Source of the DNA: an uncultured Erysipelotrichaceae bacterium
GTDB taxonomy: Bacteria > Bacillota_I > Bacilli_A > Erysipelotrichales > Erysipelotrichaceae
Reading direction: 5' to 3'
Length of the DNA stretch: 12,465 nt
NCBI GenBank assembly: GCA_905201565.1
Contig: CAJKOS010000042.1
Coordinates: 1-12,465 of the forward strand
Each line of letters begins with the position of its first letter. The first letter of the stretch is position 1. This document shows, in pieces, positions 6,568-12,465 of this stretch. Under the pieces are notes generated by a model, which ran no database searches, was not told the DNA's origin, and saw only the letters and a list, made by a program, of their open reading frames with translations. The position numbers and the translations under genes were made by a program.

Positions 6568-7355
6568 GCACTACACCGTATCAGGATAAAAAAGAGGCTT
6601 ATCCTCTTGATAAAAAGACATTGCGTTCCATAGCTCTGCGCTCATTTATCATGCAGGCAGGACGCAACAGTGAAACAGACAGCTCTCTTGGCTGGACATG
6701 GGCAATAGCACCAGGTCTTAAAAAGATTCATACCAATCCGGAAGACTATGCGACTTCCCTTGGTCAGAACCTGGAATTCAATGATCCGGGAAAACTGTTT
6801 CCAACATTTGTGATGGGCGTCAGCCTTGCTCTTGAGGCACAGAAAGCAGATCCTGCAGTCATACGCTCTGTTCGTACAACTGCTGCCCTTGCCGCAAAGT
6901 CTTTGGAAAATGCATTGTTGACAATGCTTTTACTGCCAGGGCTGTTGTCATTGCTTGGAACATATTTCTCTGGAACACTGACCATGGTGGTCATCTATGC
7001 AGTGATTGCCATTCTGCTTTGTGTCATCCTGCGCTTTGCCTTGATTTCGTATGGCTATGCAAAGGGTTCAGCAGCTGTTGAAAAGCTCATGAACAGAGAA
7101 GAAGATCTCAAACATGCCGCAAGACTTGCAGGTATATTCATGATTGGAGCATTTGTGGTATGCACAAGTATACTTCCTTCTGGAATGGATACAGCATTTG
7201 TTGGCAGCGCGTATCTTGACAGGGTGTTCCCTGGACTTATCGGTATCGTTTCCGTATTGGTCACTTACCATCTTCTTGTGAAGAAGAACTGGTCATTATT
7301 CAGGTGTGCACTATTGTTGATGGTTGTTGGATTTGTGATTGGTGCTCTTTTGTAA
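6558..7355 (+). CDS. PTS mannose-family enzyme IID component
   Basis: This 265-residue protein is the IID subunit, partner of IIC in the membrane. The cytosolic N-terminal two-thirds carries family patterns: RSFIMQAGRNSETDSSLGW, WAIAPGLKKIH, and LEFNDPGKLFPTFVMGVSLALE. The last corresponds to the LEFFNTHP-x(4)-IxGxxxAxEE signature, but with NDPG in place of NTHP, so this is a divergent member. Hydrophobic helices occur around residues 118-160 and 190-265, and the protein ends within a membrane segment (LLMVVGFVIGALL), as is typical. AAGGAGG at 6542-6548 precedes the start inside the IIC gene. A terminator follows directly, so the operon is IIA-IIC-IID with no IIB. Confidence 0.92.
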   Translation: MVVGTTPYQDKKEAYPLDKKTLRSIALRSFIMQAGRNSETDSSLGWTWAIAPGLKKIHTNPEDYATSLGQNLEFNDPGKLFPTFVMGVSLALEAQKADPAVIRSVRTTAALAAKSLENALLTMLLLPGLLSLLGTYFSGTLTMVVIYAVIAILLCVILRFALISYGYAKGSAAVEKLMNREEDLKHAARLAGIFMIGAFVVCTSILPSGMDTAFVGSAYLDRVFPGLIGIVSVLVTYHLLVKKNWSLFRCALLLMVVGFVIGALL

Positions 7356-7358
7356 AAG

Positions 7359-7384
7359 AATCCGGAATTTCCGGATTTTTTTTT
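7359..7384 (+). terminator. Intrinsic terminator of the PTS operon
   Basis: AATCCGG at 7359-7365 pairs with CCGGATT at 7371-7377 around a 5-base loop and runs into nine T residues at 7376-7384. It begins three bases after the IID stop codon and closes the operon. Confidence 0.92.
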
Positions 7385-7432
7385 GAGGGAAATTCACTTC
7401 TGCTGTCTACAAGATAAGCAGGAGGTACAATC

Positions 7433-8146
7433 ATGAGTGGATTGATGATTAAAGACATGCTGGATGAAGAGAAGCCACGCGAAAAGGCGTGCCGCTTCGG
7501 CATCCGCACCCTCAGCACTGCTGAGCTGCTTGCTATTTTGTTAAGAACAGGTATCAAAGGACAGTCGGTGATCGATACATCGCAGGCACTATTGCGAAAG
7601 GCGAAGAATGGTGCAGGACTTGCCTCGATGAGCCTTGAGGAGATTATGGAGATTTCCGGCATCGGACAGGCGAAGGCACTTGTGCTGCTTGCATCATTTG
7701 AACTTGCCAGACGTATGGCATACGAAGATATCAAAGGTGAACAGATCAAGACGCCAGAGTCTCTTGTGCACTGGCTGAAAAGTGAGATTGGCACAAATAT
7801 GCAGGAGATGTTCCTGGTGATTTATCTCAATGCGCAATTGCGCATTATCACCCATCGGATTCTGTTTCAGGGAACGATCAACGAAGCTTCTGTCTATCCA
7901 AGGGAAATCTTCAAGGAAGCACTATTATTGAACAGCACATCATTGATGTTTGCCCATAACCATCCCGGTGGTGAAATCGTGCCAAGTCCTGCCGATATTG
8001 CTTTAACAGAAAGGCTTGTCAAAGTGGCAGATCTGATGGGAGTCAAAGTGCTCGACCATATCATTGTTGGCAGTAATGGATACTTCTCTTGTGCCAGGCA
8101 GGGAATTCTTGGAGAATGTATGACAGACAAAGATAATCAATGGTAA
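7433..8146 (+). CDS. radC: RadC family protein (JAMM/MPN+ domain)
   Basis: RadC proteins are widespread in bacteria. The name comes from a supposed repair role that was later attributed to another gene; the JAMM fold suggests a metal-dependent hydrolase, but the true function is unsettled. The 237 residues are family length. The N-terminal part has EKPREKACRFG and LSTAELLAILLRTG, then a helix-hairpin-helix near residues 74-82 (ISGIGQAKA). The C-terminal JAMM motif is complete: His175, His177 and Asp188 in FAHNHPGG-x(4)-PSPAD, with an upstream acidic residue at Glu151. GGAGG at 7421-7425 lies 7 bases before the ATG at 7433; a second in-frame ATG at 7445 lacks such a site. It follows the PTS terminator and precedes the lipoprotein gene. 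Confidence 0.95.
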   Translation: MSGLMIKDMLDEEKPREKACRFGIRTLSTAELLAILLRTGIKGQSVIDTSQALLRKAKNGAGLASMSLEEIMEISGIGQAKALVLLASFELARRMAYEDIKGEQIKTPESLVHWLKSEIGTNMQEMFLVIYLNAQLRIITHRILFQGTINEASVYPREIFKEALLLNSTSLMFAHNHPGGEIVPSPADIALTERLVKVADLMGVKVLDHIIVGSNGYFSCARQGILGECMTDKDNQW

Positions 8147-8149
8147 AAT
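8120..8149 (+). promoter_or_regulatory. Candidate promoter for the lipoprotein-polA-mutM genes
   Basis: ATGACA at 8120-8125 (one mismatch to TTGACA) is followed after 18 bases by TAAAAT at 8144-8149, with an extended TG at 8141-8142. It overlaps the end of radC and would start transcription near 8156, about 33 bases before the lipoprotein ATG. No terminator separates radC from this gene, so read-through from radC is also possible. Confidence 0.5.
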
Positions 8150-8188
8150 ACTACCAGCAGAATGTGTTGTTTTGAAAGAGGTGTAAAG

Positions 8189-9151
8189 ATGCAGAAACGT
8201 TTCCAGACTCTTATGATTCTGGTATTGTGTATGGTGCTTTTGTGTGCTGGTGGCTGCGCTGCTGCTTCACAGCAGATTGCCTATAGCGTGTATCCGATCG
8301 GATATCTTCTTGAACGGATTGCTGGAAACAGCATTACAGCTGTATCCATACAGACCAATACAATTGTGCAGAAAGCACAATTGAAAGAGGACTACCGCGA
8401 GATTCTTTCTGACAGTGAAGTGTTTATGCATATTGGTGATCTGGAACCATATCTTTCTGCTTACGATGATGAGATACGCGCATCGGGTATACAGATGCTC
8501 GACCTTTCTGCGGTCAATGCGATTTATCCATTTGGAAGGTTAAATGGCAGCCCTTATTATGAAGAGGAATGCTTTTCGCATGTGGACACATGGACATATG
8601 AGATGAACCTCTGGATGGATCCGATTTCGATGTTGTCACTGGCAGATGATATTCATGACTGGCTGGTGAAGACCTATCCGGAAAATACGGCTCTCTATGA
8701 TGAAAACTATGCATCTTTACGCCTTTATCTTGTCAATCTTGATGCCAGGTTTGAGGCATTGGCAAGAGAACTTAAAGAAAGTGGACAGCAGCTGCAATTT
8801 GTGACGATGAGTGCGAGCTTTGGCATATGGCAGAACACATATGGATTTGGCATCTATCCTGTGGTGTTATCGAAATATGGTGTCTTGCCGGATGAGACGC
8901 AGTTGTCCTGTATTGAGCAGCGCATACAGAATGATGGTGTACGCTATATTGTCTATGAACCGGACATGCCGGATGATATGCTGGCTTTGTATGAGCGCAT
9001 CCAGGAAGATCTTGATCTTACCGAGATTACGTTGTCCAATCTTTCCATGCTGAGTGAAGAACAGATGACATCTGGCAAGGATTATCTTTCGGTGATGTAT
9101 GAAAACCTCAGCACATTGGAAAATCTTGTGCATGATGCAAAAAGTGAATAG
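8189..9151 (+). CDS. ZnuA-like solute-binding lipoprotein without metal-binding histidines
   Basis: This 320-residue protein is an exported lipoprotein of the zinc/manganese solute-binding family (cluster A-I, ZnuA/TroA type). A basic N-terminus (MQKR) and hydrophobic stretch lead to a lipobox-like LLCAGGC with Cys23 as the lipid-modified residue. The family outline is clear: AYSVYPIGYLLERIAG near the mature start, VFMHIGDLEPYL in the place of GxxxEPWL, NLWMDPISMLSLADDI, the long central helix, and a YIVYEPDM strand. However, all the usual ligand positions appear changed. The PHxYE region is replaced by residues 61-69, the HxWLDP histidine is Asn140, the HxAFxY histidine is Ser208, and the late acidic ligand appears to be Asn284. 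It should not bind zinc in the known way. An in-frame ATG at 8162 is rejected because AGAGGT (8177-8182) and the signal peptide point to 8189. No ABC permease or ATPase is nearby; polA follows after 39 bases. Confidence 0.88.
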   Translation: MQKRFQTLMILVLCMVLLCAGGCAAASQQIAYSVYPIGYLLERIAGNSITAVSIQTNTIVQKAQLKEDYREILSDSEVFMHIGDLEPYLSAYDDEIRASGIQMLDLSAVNAIYPFGRLNGSPYYEEECFSHVDTWTYEMNLWMDPISMLSLADDIHDWLVKTYPENTALYDENYASLRLYLVNLDARFEALARELKESGQQLQFVTMSASFGIWQNTYGFGIYPVVLSKYGVLPDETQLSCIEQRIQNDGVRYIVYEPDMPDDMLALYERIQEDLDLTEITLSNLSMLSEEQMTSGKDYLSVMYENLSTLENLVHDAKSE

Positions 9152-9154
9152 AAG

Positions 9155-9190
9155 AAAGGAGTATGCCGCTTTGGCGGCAGGAATAGGAAG
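9155..9190 (+). promoter_or_regulatory. polA translation-initiation region with a hairpin between the ribosome site and start
   Basis: A strong Shine-Dalgarno sequence, AAAGGAG at 9155-9161, lies 29 bases before the polA ATG, too far for direct use. Between them a perfect 6-bp hairpin (TGCCGC 9164-9169, loop TTTG, GCGGCA 9174-9179) can fold, which would shorten the gap to about 13 bases. A weak AGGA at 9179-9182 is at normal spacing (8 bases) but shares one base with the hairpin. Which site is used is not clear from sequence. Confidence 0.45.
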
Positions 9191-11788
9191 ATGAAGAAAC
9201 TGATGTTAACTGATGGCAACTCCATGTTGTTTCGGGCTTATTATGCTACAGCATATGGAAAACCGATGACTTCCTCAAAGGGGGTTCCGACCAATGCGAT
9301 ATATGGCTTTGCCATGATGATGCAGAAGGCACTCGAAACAGAGAAGCCGGATGCGGTGCTTGTTGCCTTTGATGCAGGCAAGCATACATTCCGCCATGAT
9401 CTCTATGCGGATTACAAAGGGGGAAGAAAGCCTGCTCCAGATGATCTTGTTCCACAGTTTCAGCTTGTGCGTGACTATCTTGATGCCTTTGGCATCCGCT
9501 GGGTGGAAATGCAGGACATTGAAGCAGATGACCTCATCGGTACGATGTCAAAGAAATATCCGGATTACAATACGGTGATCTTCAGCAGTGACCACGACCT
9601 GTTACAGCTGGTAGATGATACGACCAGCGTCTTACTGATGAAGAAGGGCATGACGGATATGGATGTCATGACCCCGGAAAAGATGAAGGAAGATATGGGT
9701 ATTGAACCATTGCAGATCATCGATATGAAGGCACTCATGGGTGACAGCAGTGATAACATCCCGGGTATCAAGGGCATTGGCGAAAAGACAGCTGTCAAGC
9801 TGCTTCAGCAATATGGAACAGTTGAAAATGTCCTTGCCCATGAAGGTGAGCTCAAAGGCGCAATGCAGAAAAAGATCATGGCAGGTCATGAAAGTGCCAT
9901 GTTGTCTAAGACACTTGCGACAATCCGGCGCGATGTGGATATTGATATCGATATAGCGGATTGTGCATTTAAACCTACCTATGATGCACTGATCCGGTTC
10001 TTTGAAACACTGGATATGAAAACCCTGGCAGAGCGTTACCGCAATATGCAGGGCTCTGAAACAGGTGAAGAAAAGAAACAGGTAGAAGCAGTTATCGTAC
10101 AAAGCATTCCTGCTTCCTTCTATGAAACACCATTTGCCATCTTTGCGGACGATGATCAGATGGAGTTCATGTCCGCTGCGCTCCATGGTCTTGCCTTGTC
10201 CAATGGCAAAGAACACTATTACATCCATTGCGATGATGTAAAGAAAGATACATTGTTATGTGAGATGTTATCTGCGCACAAGGCAATTGGCTATGATGTC
10301 AAACGGATGATGCATGTGCTGCATCATGAAGGACTTGATATCGACATGCAGGATGATGTCATGATCATGGCATCTCTTGCGGATTCTTCTTTGACAAGCC
10401 AGCAGAAGATTCTTGAACACTATGGTATTTCCTACAGCCTGTCGTATGAAGATGTCTATGGCAAAGCAGGAAAGCAATTGCTTGTGGTAGATGAAAAACA
10501 GCAGGCAGCCTATGGTTGTGAAAGGGCTGATGCGATCTTAGCCATCTATGAAAATGCAGGGAAACAGCTGAGCAGTGATGGAGAGATGAAGCTCTATCGA
10601 GAGGTAGAGATGCCTTTGACATTAATCCTCAACAATATGGAGAAGGAAGGTATCCGTTGTGATGTCAATGTCCTCAATGAAATTGCGGATAAGACAAAGG
10701 CTGAAATTGACCGCTTACAGCAGGAAATCTATGGAGATGCCGGCAAGGAGTTCAATATCAATTCACCAAAGCAGCTTGCGACGGTGCTGTTTGATGATCT
10801 TGGCCTGTACACCGGTAAAAAGCGCAGCACTTCAGCAGAGAATCTTGAAAAGCTCAAAGGTGCACATCCGATCATTGAAAGGATTCTTGAATACCGCCGC
10901 CTCAGCAAGATTTACAGCACCTATGCGGAAGGATTGAAGAAATACATCCGTCAGGATGGACGCATCCATACCATTTATAACCAGGCAGCTACCCAGACGG
11001 GCCGCTTGTCCTCTTCCGAACCAAATCTGCAGAACATCTCGGTGAGAGATGAGCAGGGCAAGGAAATCCGCAAGGCCTTCCTGCCAGAAGAAAACAGTGT
11101 GCTCATCTCGTGTGACTATCATCAGATTGAACTGCGCATGCTTGCCCATATGGCAGATGAAACCGCATTGATTGATGCCTTCAATGCCGGTATCGATATT
11201 CATACAAAGACGGCCATGGATGTGTTTGGTGTAACAAAAGATGAGGTGACACCGCTGATGCGCAGACAGGCAAAGACCGTTAACTTCGGTATTGTCTATG
11301 GTATTTCCGATTATGGTCTTTCCGAACAGCTTGGTACAACGGTAGCTGAAGCAAGACAGTTCATTGAGACATATTATGAAAAGTATCCAAAGATACGCAC
11401 GTATATGAACAGCATTGTCGATGATTGTGAAAAGAACGGATATGTGACAACACTGCTTGGCAGAAGGCGTGAGATTCCTGAGATCCATGACAAGAACCGC
11501 ATGATCCGGGAGTTTGGCAAACGTGCCGCAATGAATGCCCCAATCCAGGGCAGCGCAGCAGATCTTATCAAACTGGCGATGATCGATATTGATAAGGCGA
11601 TGCGCGAAAAACACGTGAAGTCCAAGATGATATTGCAGGTACACGATGAACTCATCTTTACCGTACCACTTGATGAAGTGGAGATGATGAAGGAGCTCAT
11701 CAATGATGGCATGGTCAATGCCATGGAATTGAAGGTGCCGTTAACTGCAGAGTGTTCGGTTGGAACCAACTGGTATGAAGCCAAGTAA
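9191..11788 (+). CDS. polA: DNA polymerase I
   Basis: DNA polymerase I fills gaps in repair and processes Okazaki fragments, removing RNA primers with its 5' nuclease. The 865 residues are close to Bacillus PolA length. Residues 1-285 form the 5'-3' nuclease with its acidic residues (Asp8, Asp61, Glu111, Asp113, Asp114, Asp134, Asp136, Asp185, Asp188) and a helix-hairpin-helix at IKGIGEKTA. Residues about 300-465 are a vestigial 3'-5' exonuclease domain: the DxE of Exo I is replaced (IFADDD near residue 320), so proofreading is probably absent, as in Bacillus stearothermophilus Pol I. The polymerase domain follows: motif A DYHQIELR (Asp642, Glu647), motif B RRQAKTVNFGIVYG (Lys695, Phe699, Tyr703), and motif C QVHDE (Asp819, Glu820). 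Motif A has His644 where Ser is nearly universal. No other in-frame start exists after the upstream TAG. mutM follows after 14 bases. Confidence 0.98.
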   Translation: MKKLMLTDGNSMLFRAYYATAYGKPMTSSKGVPTNAIYGFAMMMQKALETEKPDAVLVAFDAGKHTFRHDLYADYKGGRKPAPDDLVPQFQLVRDYLDAFGIRWVEMQDIEADDLIGTMSKKYPDYNTVIFSSDHDLLQLVDDTTSVLLMKKGMTDMDVMTPEKMKEDMGIEPLQIIDMKALMGDSSDNIPGIKGIGEKTAVKLLQQYGTVENVLAHEGELKGAMQKKIMAGHESAMLSKTLATIRRDVDIDIDIADCAFKPTYDALIRFFETLDMKTLAERYRNMQGSETGEEKKQVEAVIVQSIPASFYETPFAIFADDDQMEFMSAALHGLALSNGKEHYYIHCDDVKKDTLLCEMLSAHKAIGYDVKRMMHVLHHEGLDIDMQDDVMIMASLADSSLTSQQKILEHYGISYSLSYEDVYGKAGKQLLVVDEKQQAAYGCERADAILAIYENAGKQLSSDGEMKLYREVEMPLTLILNNMEKEGIRCDVNVLNEIADKTKAEIDRLQQEIYGDAGKEFNINSPKQLATVLFDDLGLYTGKKRSTSAENLEKLKGAHPIIERILEYRRLSKIYSTYAEGLKKYIRQDGRIHTIYNQAATQTGRLSSSEPNLQNISVRDEQGKEIRKAFLPEENSVLISCDYHQIELRMLAHMADETALIDAFNAGIDIHTKTAMDVFGVTKDEVTPLMRRQAKTVNFGIVYGISDYGLSEQLGTTVAEARQFIETYYEKYPKIRTYMNSIVDDCEKNGYVTTLLGRRREIPEIHDKNRMIREFGKRAAMNAPIQGSAADLIKLAMIDIDKAMREKHVKSKMILQVHDELIFTVPLDEVEMMKELINDGMVNAMELKVPLTAECSVGTNWYEAK

Positions 11789-11802
11789 AACGGAGTATTG
11801 CT

Positions 11803-12465
11803 ATGCCTGAATTACCAGAAGTCGAAACGGTGGTAAGGACATTGGAGAAACAGATTCCTGATGAAGAAATCCTTTCGGTGAATGTGCGCTATGCAAAGAT
11901 GATTGAAGGCGATCCTGATGATTTTGCAAGTAAACTTGCCCATGAACATTTCCGCTTGTTTGAGCGCCGTGGCAAGTATCTCATCTTCCGCATGGACCAT
12001 GTAACACTGGTTGTGCACTTACGCATGGAAGGAAAGTTCTATATCATGGATGATAGTGAACCGGTCAACCGCCACATGCATGTTATCTTCCAGCTGCATA
12101 ACAACAAACAACTGCGGTATCAGGATACCCGCAAGTTTGGCAGGATGTGCCTGTTGCCGCTGGATTATGATTTTACCCATTATAAAAACCTTGGTCCTGA
12201 ACCGCTCAGCGATGCCTTCAACGCTGCATATATGCACGAGTACATAAAGAAGAGGAAGGTACCGCTCAAGACATTGTTGCTGGAACAGCAGTTTACTGCA
12301 GGAATTGGCAATATCTATGCGGATGAAATCCTTGCCGCAAGCCATTTGCGTCCAGGCAGAAGCTGTGGAAGGATCACCCGCAAAGATGAAGAGAATATAG
12401 TGAATAACACAAAGCTGATTCTCAGTGCTGCCATTGCGGCAGGGGGAACGACCATTCGTTCCTAT
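11803..12465 (+). CDS. mutM: Formamidopyrimidine-DNA glycosylase, C-terminus cut by the window edge
   Basis: MutM (Fpg) excises 8-oxoguanine and ring-opened purines from oxidised DNA and cleaves the abasic site by beta/delta elimination. The visible 221 residues start with MPELPEVETV, giving the catalytic Pro2 (exposed after Met removal) and Glu3, with Glu6 also kept. Lys58 in RRGKYLIF matches the conserved Lys57. HLRMEGKF and QDTRKFG (Arg110, Phe112) form the damage-site and intercalating segments. GIGNIYADEIL (Asn170) is the helix-two-turn-helix signature. The frame is open to the edge at GGTTIRSY, so the zinc finger and its catalytic arginine, about 50 residues, lie outside and cannot be checked. 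GGAG at 11792-11795 lies 7 bases upstream. It follows polA by 14 bases, an arrangement common in Bacillota, so the two are probably one transcript. Confidence 0.97.
   Translation, partial: MPELPEVETVVRTLEKQIPDEEILSVNVRYAKMIEGDPDDFASKLAHEHFRLFERRGKYLIFRMDHVTLVVHLRMEGKFYIMDDSEPVNRHMHVIFQLHNNKQLRYQDTRKFGRMCLLPLDYDFTHYKNLGPEPLSDAFNAAYMHEYIKKRKVPLKTLLLEQQFTAGIGNIYADEILAASHLRPGRSCGRITRKDEENIVNNTKLILSAAIAAGGTTIRSY

Noticed and set aside
8162..8188. Upstream ATG at 8162 for the lipoprotein
   Set aside because: It would put nine residues (MCCFERGVK) before the signal peptide; the AGAGGT site and basic MQKR start favour 8189.
10832..11644. 270-codon minus-strand frame (and a 198-codon one at 9632-10228)
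   Set aside because: Both are antisense to conserved polA domains, with compositions rich in His, Cys and Ile typical of shadows, and no promoter or ribosome site.
1..12465. Mobile element, defence island, CRISPR array or RNA gene
   Set aside because: No transposase, integrase, terminal repeats, spaced direct repeats, tRNA-like cloverleaf or rRNA segment was seen; the named genes cover nearly all of the window.

Overview
This window looks like a chromosomal segment of a low-to-moderate GC Gram-positive bacterium of the Bacillota, plausibly of the Erysipelotrichia or a neighbouring class (an inference from gene content and protein style; no search was run). Strong AGGAGG-type ribosome sites precede most genes, TGA is used as a stop, and polA is followed directly by mutM as in many Bacillota. 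Most of the window is ordinary and compact. I see no insertion sequence, CRISPR array, tRNA or rRNA.

Layout. (1) 1-1860: an aldo/keto reductase on the minus strand, cut by the left window edge, diverges from a LysR-type regulator on the plus strand. Their short shared spacer carries a 7-bp inverted repeat, the classic layout of a LysR regulator and its target. (2) 1927-3592: a monocistronic 534-residue helical protein of unknown function, closed by a strong terminator. (3) 3672-4035: a 76-residue protein with its own promoter and terminator, which I read as an HPr-like fold lacking the phosphorylatable histidine. (4) 4042-7384: a likely amino-sugar locus. nagA (N-acetylglucosamine-6-phosphate deacetylase) is on the minus strand, and a divergent operon encodes mannose-family PTS components IIA, IIC and IID. 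No IIB is present. (5) 7433-12465: radC, then a ZnuA-like lipoprotein that has lost the metal-binding histidines, then polA (DNA polymerase I) and mutM (Fpg glycosylase, cut by the right edge).

How the parts may work together. The PTS would import and phosphorylate a hexose or N-acetylhexosamine, and NagA would deacetylate the 6-phosphate product. The missing IIB must be supplied from elsewhere if the system is a working transporter. The HPr-like protein upstream could be a non-catalytic relative in PTS regulation, but nothing beyond proximity and fold resemblance links them. RadC, PolA and MutM form a DNA-maintenance block in which the lipoprotein is an odd member, seemingly co-transcribed with polA.

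I did not find a convincing novel multi-gene system. The points most worth checking are the HPr-like protein without its active-site histidine, the ligand-less ZnuA-like lipoprotein ahead of polA, the IIB-less PTS, the unknown helical protein, and the hairpin between a strong Shine-Dalgarno sequence and the polA start.
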